The position numbers and the translations under genes are program-made. Of a stretch of DNA of 39,088 nt, positions 17,904-25,796 are shown piece by piece. The number at the start of each line of letters is the position of its first letter. The first letter of the stretch is position 1. Source of the DNA: Ruminococcus flavefaciens (GTDB taxonomy: Bacteria; Bacillota; Clostridia; Oscillospirales; Ruminococcaceae); contig CACWHY010000019.1 of the NCBI GenBank assembly GCA_902760805.1, forward strand, positions 1 to 39,088, written 5' to 3'. Under the pieces are notes generated by a model that did no database searches, was not told the origin of the DNA, and was given only the letters and a program-made list of their open reading frames with translations.

Positions 17904-17932
17904 ATCGTAGCACCCGAACATAACCCTGTCAA
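17904..17932 (-). promoter_or_regulatory. Proximal promoter of the secreted protein gene
   Basis: On the minus strand, perfect TTGACA (17927-17932), 17 bp and TACGAT (17904-17909). Transcription would start within or at the edge of the CTTG array. Confidence 0.65.
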
Positions 17933-17991
17933 CCCCTTTTGAGAGATCAGTTGTAAACTTTTGGTAAACAAAATCCACAACCTTTCCTAAT

Positions 17992-18020
17992 ATTTTACCA
18001 TATCTCAGCGGAAAAGTCAA
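17992..18020 (-). promoter_or_regulatory. Distal promoter of the secreted protein gene
   Basis: On the minus strand, TTGACT (18015-18020), 17 bp and TAAAAT (17992-17997). A transcript from here would carry the whole array in a 250-base leader. Confidence 0.6.
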
Positions 18021-18071
18021 TATAATTTGCCCGAAAGGTATAAAATAAGCATGAAAGGTCATCGTTTTGCC

Positions 18072-18100
18072 TTGCTTTTTTACTTTTGCTATGGTATAAT
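18072..18100 (+). promoter_or_regulatory. Promoter of the LURP-one-like pair
   Basis: TTGCTT (18072-18077), 17 bp and TATAAT (18095-18100). GAGGAG and the ATG at 18133 follow. Confidence 0.65.
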
Positions 18101-18132
18101 AGGGCTAACGCCTGAAATGAGGAGCAGAGCAT

Positions 18133-18636
18133 ATGGAAAAGCCAAAGAAAAACAAACTATATATGATGTATCTGGAACAGTCGCTTAGCGCTGTGAAGCC
18201 GAGGTATCATGCGTACCGTGACGGCATGAATGCTGTCTACACCATAGAGGGCGATGTGACAAGACACCGCTTTTCGGTGCGTCAGGGCGAGAATGAAGTG
18301 CTTGTGCTTCATAAAAAGATCGCAAAGCTGTTTGCAGAATACACCATAGAAAAGGACGGTCAGGAGATCGCACACATCAAAAAGGGACTGTTCCGCAGTC
18401 TGTCGGGGAATGTCTATGACAAAAGCCTTGAGATCCGTGTCGAATTTGAGTCCTACAACTTTGACATTCTGGTTGGAGGGCACAAGCTGTGCCGCATCGA
18501 GCAGAAAAGCGCCAGCTTCCGAGACAGCTATGAGATGATGATATTTGACAGCACGTTAGAAGAAGTTGCTGTGGCGCTTGCGGTGATATGCGACCATGTT
18601 TCCGACAAGGCGGACAGCACAAGATACAGTGATTGA
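18133..18636 (+). CDS. LURP-one/YxjI-like (tubby-like barrel) protein (167 aa)
   Basis: A cytosolic protein with the pattern of the LURP-one-related / YxjI fold. The order is QSLSAVKPRYHAYRD, then VYTIEGDVTRHRFSV, KKIAKLFAEYTIEKDGQEI, a VYDKSLEIRVEF strand pair, and DSYEMMIFD. It ends with VALAVICDHVSDK. The family forms a small beta-barrel of unclear function, possibly binding lipids or other ligands. The next gene carries a paralogous copy of the same domain with the same end, so the pair arose by duplication. The genes are co-transcribed (11 bases apart). Family assignment is by pattern only. Confidence 0.75.
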   Translation: MEKPKKNKLYMMYLEQSLSAVKPRYHAYRDGMNAVYTIEGDVTRHRFSVRQGENEVLVLHKKIAKLFAEYTIEKDGQEIAHIKKGLFRSLSGNVYDKSLEIRVEFESYNFDILVGGHKLCRIEQKSASFRDSYEMMIFDSTLEEVAVALAVICDHVSDKADSTRYSD

Positions 18637-18647
18637 AAGGAGTTTTT

Positions 18648-19559
18648 ATGGGATTTTTTGATTTTTCCGGCGGCGGAAATATGGGATTCGGCAGCGTAAA
18701 GAACGTGAAGGAATTCACGAATGAAGATCTGTTTGAGAAGCTGTCGGCAGTAAAGGTCAGCTTTGGTACGCCGATCATGGGAGATGTTTACGGAACACCG
18801 GCGGTGATGTACAAGAACGCCACTCCGTATTATGACATTTTCGTCCGGGTACATAAGGACAAGATCATCATGGGCAAGATCGGCACGGACGGAACGAGCA
18901 GCACAGATACTGCAATGCAAATGGAAGCTGAGCTGATCATGGGCGGCAAGGACGATGAGAACTCCTATGCAGACAGAGCCGTGGACGAGCTTCTTGATGT
19001 CGTCAAAAAGCTGGAAAACGGCGAATATATCACGATCACAGACCAGGCTATGCCTGCGGATACCGCAACAGGTGAGCCGATCTCGCTGTTCATGGAGCAA
19101 AAGCTGTTCTCCCTCAAGCCGAGATTCGATGTGTTCGATAAGGAGAAGAACGTGGTGTTCCATGCAGAGGGCGATATTACCAGCCACAGCTTCACCATTC
19201 AGCAGGACGGCAGAGAGGTCTTGAAGCTGAAACGAAGAATTGCGAAGATCATGGACGAATATGTTCTTGTCAGAAACGGTGAGACAATTGCTGAGCTGAA
19301 AAAGAAATTCCGCCTCGTAAACCCCGAAGTCAGCGGTACTATAAACGGCGCAGAACTCCGTATCGCAGGTGACCTGATGGGCATTGACTATGATATAAAG
19401 ATCGGCGGCAGGACAGTCGCTCACGTCGATCAGGACAAGGCACACTGGTCGGACTGCTACCGCATCACCATAAAGGACGAGAGCGTGCAGGATATCGTGA
19501 TCGCGCTTGCGGTCATCTGCGACCATGTTTCCGACAAGGATTCCACATGGCGGCATTAA
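18648..19559 (+). CDS. LURP-one-like protein with extra N-terminal domain (303 aa)
   Basis: The ATG at 18648 follows AAAGGAG and is preferred to the upstream in-frame codon. Residues 1-25 are Gly/Phe-rich (MGFFDFSGGGNMGFG). Residues ~25-145 form an unrecognised alpha/beta domain. Residues ~150-303 repeat the LURP-one-like domain of the preceding protein: QKLFSLKPRFDVFDKEKNVV, FHAEGDITSHSFTI, RRIAKIMDEYVLVRNGETIA and the shared VIALAVICDHVSDK end. The two genes probably form a functional pair, perhaps a heteromer. There is no signal peptide or membrane helix. A strong terminator follows directly. Confidence 0.75.
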   Translation: MGFFDFSGGGNMGFGSVKNVKEFTNEDLFEKLSAVKVSFGTPIMGDVYGTPAVMYKNATPYYDIFVRVHKDKIIMGKIGTDGTSSTDTAMQMEAELIMGGKDDENSYADRAVDELLDVVKKLENGEYITITDQAMPADTATGEPISLFMEQKLFSLKPRFDVFDKEKNVVFHAEGDITSHSFTIQQDGREVLKLKRRIAKIMDEYVLVRNGETIAELKKKFRLVNPEVSGTINGAELRIAGDLMGIDYDIKIGGRTVAHVDQDKAHWSDCYRITIKDESVQDIVIALAVICDHVSDKDSTWRH

Positions 19560-19562
19560 AAT

Positions 19563-19600
19563 GAAAAGAGGTCAGGACAAAGCGTTCTGACCTCTTTTGT
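19563..19600 (+). terminator. Terminator of the LURP-one-like operon
   Basis: Arms AAAAGAGGTCAG and CTGACCTCTTTT with a 12-base loop, beginning 3 bases after the stop. Confidence 0.85.
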
Positions 19601-19666
19601 TTTAACGGTAATTATACCATATACGTCCCGTTTGAAAGCTCCATCACATATTTTTCTGTCTTTATC

Positions 19667-19695
19667 TTGAACTTTTGTCGTATCTGTGATATAAT
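19667..19695 (+). promoter_or_regulatory. Promoter of the 19732 gene
   Basis: TTGAAC (19667-19672), 17 bp and TATAAT (19690-19695). AAAGGAG and the ATG at 19732 follow. Confidence 0.7.
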
Positions 19696-19731
19696 ATAAA
19701 AAATTTTGATTACTACAAAGGAGCATCAGGT

Positions 19732-20712
19732 ATGGAAGTGATCTTAGAAAAAATCAGGGCATTTATGAAACGATCGGGAGGCCGTGCAGAGCTGGCAATA
19801 GACATCTTGTGCCTTTTGGCCTCATATGGACTGATATTCATGCTTCCGCAAAAATTGAATATTCTATTCTGGATCATTTTTGGTATTTCGGCGTTTCTCT
19901 TCTGTATCGGCTTTTTCCGTATGGGCACTGTCATAGACAGATGCAAGGCAAAGAAAGTGAAGCGATCATCTGAGATCTTGCTGATAGCCTCCGGTATCGT
20001 GCTGAATTGTTCCGGGGTACTTGCGATATGGAAAGATCAGAGCATTGAACGTGGGATATGTATCGCAACATTGCTCCTGATCGAAGCGATCGTAATGTAT
20101 TCGGCCGCCGCGAGCCGTGCAGTCACACTGCGACTTCAGTGGATCATATCTTTGATCTTTCGGATCGCCGCAGTTCCTATGGCGATCGGCGGGATTGCCG
20201 CCATTGTTCATTCGATCATCTCCTCTTTTTCCGGCACAAATATCGCCATGGGAGTGTTTCTGATAGTGGAAGGGATCATATTCTGGGCGATCGGCAGCGG
20301 CAATGATCCCTTCGATCCATCATTCTCTCCGGTCAGAGCTGTACCCGGTATGAACAAAACTGTGCAGGAACTCTGCGATGCGCTTGCAGACACGGAAACA
20401 CAGCTCGGCTTCCCCTGGATAGGTAAAGTTGGAACTGCCAAAGAAGAAACGATCATCTACGGACCGACTGATGAGGACGTTTTCGTATACGGCCATTACC
20501 ATTCGGGCAGATTTTACATCGTATCCGGCGATGATATTTCCCTCTTAGATGCAAAGCAAGCCGATGCACATCGTATCACTGAGATACCCGACAGCAAGGG
20601 AAGCTGCCTTAGCGCTGAATTGCTCCCCGAAGCGTATTCCAATATGATAACTAGCTATCTGGAAAACGGGAAGGTCGTATGGAGCAGCAAAATAAACAAG
20701 CGTAAAGAGTGA
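19732..20712 (+). CDS. Multi-pass membrane protein with cytosolic C-terminal domain (326 aa)
   Basis: Not recognised. About six hydrophobic helices occupy residues ~20-190 (for example LCLLASYGLIFMLP, FWIIFGISAFLFCIGFF, ILLIASGIVLNCSG, MGVFLIVEGIIFWAIG). A soluble C-terminal domain of ~125 residues follows, with the strands ETIIYGPTDEDVFVYGHYH and RFYIVSGDDISLL. It has no known transporter or kinase motif. It has its own promoter. No clear terminator is seen in the 137 bases before the convergent SUKH-LRR gene. Confidence 0.75.
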   Translation: MEVILEKIRAFMKRSGGRAELAIDILCLLASYGLIFMLPQKLNILFWIIFGISAFLFCIGFFRMGTVIDRCKAKKVKRSSEILLIASGIVLNCSGVLAIWKDQSIERGICIATLLLIEAIVMYSAAASRAVTLRLQWIISLIFRIAAVPMAIGGIAAIVHSIISSFSGTNIAMGVFLIVEGIIFWAIGSGNDPFDPSFSPVRAVPGMNKTVQELCDALADTETQLGFPWIGKVGTAKEETIIYGPTDEDVFVYGHYHSGRFYIVSGDDISLLDAKQADAHRITEIPDSKGSCLSAELLPEAYSNMITSYLENGKVVWSSKINKRKE

Positions 20713-20849
20713 ACAAAGCATTTGTATAATAGACTCCATCATCATACGCTTCACGGTATTTCCCCGTACTTGCAAGGAATACACGATCTCACCTACCTGA
20801 CCTGAGTTTATTCCGATCCGATCATTTTTATAAACCGGCTGATGGATCG

Positions 20850-22886
20850 TCAGGGGAGGTCGAATACGACCTTTGCGGGCACGCAGAGCGAGGAGATAGT
20901 GTACTCATAGTCTGAGCTGTATGAGGCCTCCATTCGTGATGCACTAAGGTGTACTGTTGCGTATGGCACCTTTTTGAATGCCTGCGCACCGATGATCTCA
21001 GCACCCGGGAAATAAATATCCGTTATGCCGTTACCTGAATTCCATGCGTCGCCTCCGAATGCGTGCTCAAACACATATCTGACCGTATCATCAAAGAAGA
21101 TCCGTGTCGGTGGATCCTGTTTGACATAGCGGTAAAGCAGAGAACCATCCCTGCAAAAGCGGAGCATTTCTGCTTCGGGACGAAATATCTGCGAATCAGC
21201 CCATTTGTTCATCCAGAAGGAGCCATGGCCCAGCGATCTTAGCTCACCATTGCAGCGGAAGCCTATCATTGAAGGAGTATTGAAGAATGTATAGGCGCCA
21301 ATGGATCTGATACCGGCACCGATAGATACAGTCCGCAGGGAGATCGCATCTGCACAGAACAGATCTCCGATGGATATACATTTATCTCCAATGGCAAGGG
21401 TCTCCAGTCCCGATGCGCCACGAAAGGCTTCATTGCCGATGCTTTCCAGTTCCGCAGGCATTTTTATATGTCGGAGGTAGATGCAGCCCTTGAAAAAGAA
21501 GCTGCCGATACGATGTATCGTGTCAGGCATAATAAGAGTTTCGATGACTCTGCACAGGGAGACAGGATCGTTTGCAAAGGCGTTGTCACCTATCGAGGCA
21601 ACAGGCTTTCCGTTCAGCTCAGACGGAACAATGACCTTCTTCAGCGAATCCTTGTTGACGCAGCGGTCAATCACACAGCTGTCCCACTGCTCTGTTATAT
21701 CCCACTGACAGCCGTTAGCTTCAACAACGGAACGGACAGGCTCAGGCGGGAGCATACCAACAGGATCGTTCAGCATCTCGATGAATTCTTCGATGCTGTC
21801 AGCGATCAGTATCTTATCGTCGATCTCTTCATGGAAAACATAGTAGACCTGCTGTGTTTTGCTGCTCCAGAAGAAATGATTGCCGCCTTCATCCTCAGCA
21901 ATAGGATACCAGTCATCAGGAATATACCTGTTCATCGGCTCGGCACGATATATGCCGTCAACGAGCCATTCAAAACCACCGTCTTCATCTTCCAGTGTGA
22001 CCAGTCCATAGACTTCATAGCCGTTATCATCTATCTCAATATAACAGGTCCTCATGCCTAAACAATCTGTTTTGGAATAAATGTCCTTTAATATGTCAGG
22101 GAAAACTATGCCGTATTTCTGTTCGAGATAAGCTATACGGGCTTCACTTTTCTCTCTGTTGTCTATCTCCTTCTCCAGGAAGCTGTACTTTGAAGTTCCT
22201 TCAGATCTCTCAGCTCCATAGGACGTATTTACTGCATTTCCAAAATAGTAAAAATCATCATGCATCGCATACCAGCTGGTAAGCACTTCATGGCGTATCC
22301 CCCGGTCGTCAGTGTATATCAGCTGCATCTGCGATACATCGCCCTGGGCAGTCCATGTGCGGTAGAGTCTGTGTTTATCCTCATATTCTGTCCAGACTTC
22401 CTGGCCGTCGCCAAATTCTTCAAAGAAGCGAGCATCTGTTACTGTTTCAGGTATTACTTTATAAAGCTGATCTAGGGGAATAGTTTTTAACACCTTTACG
22501 GATATGATAGCGGAAAAATCGTCCGCACAGAGAACTTCCTCAAAGCGGCAAAGTACAGCACAGGCTTTTCCGATATCATCCGGACTTTCAGCACTATCCC
22601 AACCGTTAAGGAACATTTGCCACGGCTCGAAAACCGTAGTGAATGTATCGCCTACTTCCTCGTCAAAAGGTGCTGTGACCTTGAGTATACGCTTTTCTCC
22701 GACGACCGGGACCTGATCCGTGTGCAGCCATTGCCTTTTATTGACCGGCAGGGACAATTCTTCCTTTGAGCATTCCATCCATGCCAGATGATAGCCGATA
22801 TTATGGATACCTGCGCCTTGGATCAGATGACGTTTCTTGTTATCATTCGTGATACGCCTTTTGCAGCAAGAGCATAAAAAGTTCAC
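20850..22886 (-). CDS. SUKH (SMI1/KNR4) domain protein with C-terminal leucine-rich repeats (678 aa)
   Basis: A cytosolic protein. It begins with a CSCC cysteine cluster (residues 5-8, MNFLCSCCKRRI) and an unassigned region. At about residues 245-375 it has a SUKH domain (YLEQKYGIVFPDILKDIYSK, YEVYGLVTLED, WYPIAEDEGGNHFFW, DDKILIADSIEEFIEML). It ends with BspA-type LRR_5 repeats at about 410-660 (VIVPSELNGKPVASIGDNAF and following units). SUKH proteins commonly act as immunity proteins against toxins. The LRR_5 units here lack a secretion signal, so they work inside the cell. The start is a GTG with GGAG 8 bases upstream. It probably shares a transcript with the collapsed KptA gene, 55 bases before it. 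No toxin gene was recognised nearby. Confidence 0.85.
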   Translation of the reverse strand: MNFLCSCCKRRITNDNKKRHLIQGAGIHNIGYHLAWMECSKEELSLPVNKRQWLHTDQVPVVGEKRILKVTAPFDEEVGDTFTTVFEPWQMFLNGWDSAESPDDIGKACAVLCRFEEVLCADDFSAIISVKVLKTIPLDQLYKVIPETVTDARFFEEFGDGQEVWTEYEDKHRLYRTWTAQGDVSQMQLIYTDDRGIRHEVLTSWYAMHDDFYYFGNAVNTSYGAERSEGTSKYSFLEKEIDNREKSEARIAYLEQKYGIVFPDILKDIYSKTDCLGMRTCYIEIDDNGYEVYGLVTLEDEDGGFEWLVDGIYRAEPMNRYIPDDWYPIAEDEGGNHFFWSSKTQQVYYVFHEEIDDKILIADSIEEFIEMLNDPVGMLPPEPVRSVVEANGCQWDITEQWDSCVIDRCVNKDSLKKVIVPSELNGKPVASIGDNAFANDPVSLCRVIETLIMPDTIHRIGSFFFKGCIYLRHIKMPAELESIGNEAFRGASGLETLAIGDKCISIGDLFCADAISLRTVSIGAGIRSIGAYTFFNTPSMIGFRCNGELRSLGHGSFWMNKWADSQIFRPEAEMLRFCRDGSLLYRYVKQDPPTRIFFDDTVRYVFEHAFGGDAWNSGNGITDIYFPGAEIIGAQAFKKVPYATVHLSASRMEASYSSDYEYTISSLCVPAKVVFDLP

Positions 22887-22941
22887 AGTATCATCTCCTC
22901 TTCAGTTATAAGCTAATATGGAAGTTATGATCAGCTTCCTG

Positions 22942-23109
22942 TTATTTCTCATAGATCCTGTCACAAATATACTTCACCGGTACTTCTTCGGTACACCAGA
23001 CCTCGTTCTCGGTAACTCCGAACTCGTATCCGTGTTCGTCCATATCCAGCTCTGCTTTCTCTGGCTGATGCCGAAGGAGCAAACAAAGGTATTTCGACAA
23101 TTCGTTCAT
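22942..23109 (-). pseudogene. kptA: RNA 2'-phosphotransferase (KptA/Tpt1) gene with large internal deletion
   Basis: The 55-codon frame joins the family's N-terminus, LSKYLCLLLRHQPEKAELDM followed by DEHGY, to its C-terminus, ENEVWCTEEVPVKYI. About 130 residues in between are missing, including most of the NAD-binding part. Full-length KptA is about 180-200 residues and removes the 2'-phosphate of spliced tRNA with NAD. The frame, ribosome site (GAGGTG) and promoter are intact, so a short protein may still be made, but it cannot be an active enzyme. It is the first gene in front of the SUKH-LRR gene and may survive as the leader of that operon. Confidence 0.7.
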
Positions 23110-23150
23110 TTTATCACCTCATTACTTGTTATTTCATTTATTCTATACTC

Positions 23151-23179
23151 AGTATACCATAATAACACCTTAAAATCAA
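23151..23179 (-). promoter_or_regulatory. Promoter of the kptA remnant / SUKH-LRR unit
   Basis: On the minus strand, TTGATT (23174-23179), 17 bp and TATACT (23151-23156). Confidence 0.65.
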
Positions 23180-23201
23180 TAGAGATCTGGCATTAAAAAT
23201 C

Positions 23202-23227
23202 ACTCCCTGTGCGGAAACACAGGGAGT
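23202..23227 (-). terminator. Terminator after the patatin gene
   Basis: A perfect 10-bp stem ACTCCCTGTG/CACAGGGAGT with a 6-base loop and a T run on the minus strand. The 125 bases between it and the patatin stop hold no supported gene. Confidence 0.75.
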
Positions 23228-23356
23228 TTTGCCATTTTATAAACTTACCGAAGACATACTGAGCTGATGTCATTTCTCTGGGCGTACCATTCATGCAGGA
23301 TCTGTTCGTCTGACCTCCTGACGATATTATTCCATTGACAGCAGGCGTGATCGGCT

Positions 23357-24256
23357 TTATCCGGCAAGATACTCGTTCAATTCTGCCAGTCTGCTCTTCA
23401 TATCGTTGTAGCCCAGCCAGTACAGCGCTCCCAGTTTATCCATATCACCCTCAAAGCGTGTGACTTCAACCGGCTTTGACGGCGCTATCAGGAACATCTC
23501 GCCGTCTGCGGACTTTTCCTCGAACATATCCACCATTTCGTTGAAATCCTCATTGACTTTTGCCATACTGTCAAGAAGATTCGGATATTTGCGGTACATC
23601 ACCTTTGCCAGCCCCGGAAGTCCAGGCTTTCTGCGGTATCCAAGCTCTCTTGTGCGGACCACCATGACCTTCTTTTCTCCTGACTTTTCCGACCACGGGA
23701 ACGGTATCTTTTCAGCACAGCCGCCGTCAAGATAGGGCACACCGTTTATCATCACCGGCTTTGAAACGTAAGGAACTGTTGCTGATGCCTGTACAGCCTT
23801 TGACAGCCTGCATTTGCCCTTTTCAAAGTATTCGACCTTGCCTGTCAGAAGATTTGTGGCAGATACAGCTAATCTCCGTGACGGATCGGAAAAACGCTTT
23901 TTATCCAGAGGAAGATCCTTGATTATCTTGTTGAACAGGTATGTAAAGCCCGTGATGCCGCCGTCCGTTTTAAGCGCCCCGATCCCGCAGTAATTCGGAT
24001 CATGGCGGTAAGTAAGGTCTATCCTTGCGCTCCAGCCGATCTGTCCCGAAACATAGCCGATCGCAGATAAGGCTCCTGCGGAACAGCCCACAACAGAAGT
24101 GAAGTTTATATCATTCATCATCAGGCAGTCAAGAACTCCCACCGTATAGAGTCCTTTCCAGCCTCCCCCCTCAAGAACAAGGCAGCCCGGCGTCAGCTTG
24201 TCTCCGGCTCTGCCGGTGGGGAGTTTATCAAGATGCCTGTAAACTTTTTTATTCAT
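23357..24256 (-). CDS. Patatin-like phospholipase (299 aa)
   Basis: A lipid acyl hydrolase of the patatin/RssA type, cytosolic or membrane-associated. The oxyanion loop is GGGWKG (residues 30-35). The nucleophile elbow is GCSAG with Ser59. The second catalytic residue is Asp177 in the DGG motif (PYLDGGCAEK). The length is usual for bacterial patatins. The ORF can be extended to 24319, but that stretch contains the promoter (TTGAAA-17-TATAAT), so I place the start at the ATG at 24256. It sits just past the terminator of the RiPP operon and has its own promoter, so it is probably a separate unit, transcribed in the same direction. Confidence 0.9.
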   Translation of the reverse strand: MNKKVYRHLDKLPTGRAGDKLTPGCLVLEGGGWKGLYTVGVLDCLMMNDINFTSVVGCSAGALSAIGYVSGQIGWSARIDLTYRHDPNYCGIGALKTDGGITGFTYLFNKIIKDLPLDKKRFSDPSRRLAVSATNLLTGKVEYFEKGKCRLSKAVQASATVPYVSKPVMINGVPYLDGGCAEKIPFPWSEKSGEKKVMVVRTRELGYRRKPGLPGLAKVMYRKYPNLLDSMAKVNEDFNEMVDMFEEKSADGEMFLIAPSKPVEVTRFEGDMDKLGALYWLGYNDMKSRLAELNEYLAG

Positions 24257-24290
24257 TCCATCATCGCTTTCTAATAATACTATACTAACT

Positions 24291-24319
24291 ATTATAACAC
24301 ACATGGCCAAATTTTTCAA
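24291..24319 (-). promoter_or_regulatory. Promoter of the patatin gene
   Basis: On the minus strand, TTGAAA (24314-24319), 17 bp and TATAAT (24291-24296). This decides the patatin start. Confidence 0.75.
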
Positions 24320-24331
24320 TCCGTTGCAGCA

Positions 24332-24395
24332 AAAAAGGGCTCGGTCCCAGTGCTTTCACATTTCGTGAAAGCCACTAAAACCGAGTCCGGATCTT
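24332..24395 (-). terminator. Terminator at the end of the RiPP operon
   Basis: Outer arms GGCTCGGT and ACCGAGTCC with an inner GCTTTCAC/GTGAAAGC hairpin, followed on the minus strand by a run rich in T. It lies about 30 bases after the DUF4097 protein stop. Confidence 0.7.
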
Positions 24396-24425
24396 TGATC
24401 GCCAACAAGTTCCCAATATGTGAGA

Positions 24426-25238
24426 CTATATTTTATTGTTGTTAAATCTGATATTGCCAAGGCCAGTGCTGATCGCCAGCTCATTACCGGGGACCTCTTT
24501 GCTGCATATCGCTCCGTCCCTGAGCTCCAGCTGATCAGAGTTCACAGTGATGTTGCCCTGTACGGCCGAGAGCTCTCCCGAGCCATCAAGAGCCAATGAC
24601 TCAGCAGTGATATTGCCGAGCTGTGTCTTGAATACCGAACCGTCAGACGATCTTACTGTATCCAGGCTCACATTGCCCAGTGAGGTGTTCAGATCAAAAT
24701 ATCCTGAAACATTTTTCAGAGTAATATTACCTATAGATGTTCTAATACTTTGATCCTTAACGCTATCAGGTACTCTGACAGTCAGATCAGCAGACAAGTT
24801 ATAGCCCTCATAAAGCTCCTCGATAGAGCTGTTCAGTTTCACGCCGCCGCAGTAATAATCAATACTGAGAACACCGTCCTCAATGCTGCACTTTACATCG
24901 AGGCTGCCGCTGATAAGATCGCATATCTCCTGTGAGGGACCCTGGATCTCATAGCTCAGTTCGCAGCCTGCACCTTCTTCTCCGCCGCCAATGACAGTTA
25001 CATTTCCCAGCGAATCAAAACGGAAGCTGTTTACCTCCCCTGCTGCCTCTCTGTTGATGCTGCCGGAGGTTTTTTTTGAAGTATTCACATTGACCTTTAC
25101 ATTGGTGCTGACCTTTGCATTAGTCGTCACCTTGACGCCGGTCTTGACACCATTCGTGTCGTTGCCTAAGTGATGAAGCCCACCGGCAGTTATGGCAGTC
25201 ACCGCAGGCACGAGAAATGAAAGTATCTTTTTCAGCAT
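24426..25238 (-). CDS. Secreted DUF4097-type beta-repeat protein of the RiPP operon (270 aa)
   Basis: A signal peptide (MLKKILSFLVPAVTAITAGG) is followed by a segment at residues 31-56 that alternates Val with Lys, Thr and Asn (VKTGVKVTTNAKVSTN, then VKVNVNTSKK). The rest is a beta-solenoid-like region of the DUF4097 kind, with repeated G-N-I/V-T/S-L turns (SLGNVTVIGG, SIGNITLKNVSGYFDL, SLGNVSLDTV, QLGNITAESL, VQGNITVNS, GLGNIRFNN). DUF4097 proteins are extracytoplasmic and of unknown function. This is the last gene of the operon, 35 bases after the third group-II precursor. The Val-Lys segment closely resembles the C-terminal tails of the three precursors encoded just before it (TVKVTVKV, ITVKVKV). 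It may be a partner, carrier or receptor for the mature peptides, but that is inference. Confidence 0.8.
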   Translation of the reverse strand: MLKKILSFLVPAVTAITAGGLHHLGNDTNGVKTGVKVTTNAKVSTNVKVNVNTSKKTSGSINREAAGEVNSFRFDSLGNVTVIGGGEEGAGCELSYEIQGPSQEICDLISGSLDVKCSIEDGVLSIDYYCGGVKLNSSIEELYEGYNLSADLTVRVPDSVKDQSIRTSIGNITLKNVSGYFDLNTSLGNVSLDTVRSSDGSVFKTQLGNITAESLALDGSGELSAVQGNITVNSDQLELRDGAICSKEVPGNELAISTGLGNIRFNNNKI

Positions 25239-25273
25239 GATCTACTGCTCCTTTCTGACTACAGGCAGGCCTA

Positions 25274-25402
25274 TCAGACCTTTACCTTGACGGTGATCTT
25301 GGTATTACCCGATGAATTTGTATAGCTGTTGCAAGCGTTTGAGCTGCATCCGTTGCAGAATGCAAGCTCTGCTGCCATTTTAGGCTCAACGATAAATCTC
25401 AT
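25274..25402 (-). CDS. RiPP precursor peptide, group II (42 aa), copy 9
   Basis: The leader is MRFIVEPKMAAELAF and the core begins at Cys16: CNGCSSNACNSYTNSSGN, then TKITVKVKV at the end. Cysteines are at 16, 19 and 24. A GAAAGGA ribosome site precedes the ATG. It differs from copy 8 mostly in the tail. The leader is shared with all nine precursors of the locus. The core combines a short cysteine-bearing head, an Asn/Ser-rich middle and an alternating beta-type tail. It is too short to be found by length-filtered gene calling. Probable substrate of the radical SAM enzyme at 31245. Confidence 0.85.
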   Translation of the reverse strand: MRFIVEPKMAAELAFCNGCSSNACNSYTNSSGNTKITVKVKV

Positions 25403-25435
25403 GATGATAATTCCTTTCTGTGATCATTATTCAGA

Positions 25436-25564
25436 TCAGACCTTGACTGTGACCTTCACAGTCGTATTTCCAGATGAATTGGTATAGCTGTTGCAGGCGT
25501 TTGAGCTGCATCCGTTGCAGAAAGCAAGCTCCTCTGCCTTTTTAGGCTCAACGATAAATCTCAT
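25436..25564 (-). CDS. RiPP precursor peptide, group II (42 aa), copy 8
   Basis: The leader is MRFIVEPKKAEELAF and the core CNGCSSNACNSYTNSSGN, with the tail TTVKVTVKV. Cysteines are at 16, 19 and 24. AAAGGAGCTGAGATC precedes the ATG. Its leader codons are nearly identical to copies 7 and 9, showing recent tandem duplication. Spacing to the next copy is 33 bases. Likely co-transcribed with the ABC exporter upstream. Confidence 0.85.
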   Translation of the reverse strand: MRFIVEPKKAEELAFCNGCSSNACNSYTNSSGNTTVKVTVKV

Positions 25565-25599
25565 GATCTCAGCTCCTTTCACACATTATTTGTCAGCCG

Positions 25600-25734
25600 T
25601 CAGACCTTTACTGAAACGTTTACATCCACACCAGTGTTGCCTGATGAATTAGTATAGTCGTTGCAGGAATTAGATCTGCAGCCGTTGCAGAAGGCAAGTT
25701 CCTCAGCCTTATTTGGCTCAACGATAAATCTCAT
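25600..25734 (-). CDS. RiPP precursor peptide, group II (44 aa), copy 7
   Basis: The leader is MRFIVEPNKAEELAF and the core CNGCRSNSCNDYTNSSGN, with the tail TGVDVNVSVKV. Cysteines are at 16, 19 and 24. AAAGGAG lies before the ATG. It is the most diverged of the three group-II copies, and its tail is two residues longer. It lies 62 bases after the ABC exporter stop. No clear promoter is seen in that gap. Confidence 0.85.
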   Translation of the reverse strand: MRFIVEPNKAEELAFCNGCRSNSCNDYTNSSGNTGVDVNVSVKV

Positions 25735-25796
25735 GCTCTCAGCTCCTTTCAGGTTTACTTTTTCGATCTGTCAGCAATAAGGAAGACTCAAGAGCG

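Noticed and set aside
18528-19556. 342-codon minus-strand ORF opposite the LURP-one-like pair
   Set aside because: The plus strand has promoter, ribosome sites and paralogous domains. The antisense frame has none of these.
23238-23345. Possible 34-codon minus-strand ORF after the patatin gene
   Set aside because: The AGGAGG is too far from the ATG and the frame runs through the terminator.
24257-24319. Upstream extension of the patatin ORF with a hydrophobic start
   Set aside because: The stretch is the promoter itself (TTGAAA-17-TATAAT) and would not be part of the mRNA.
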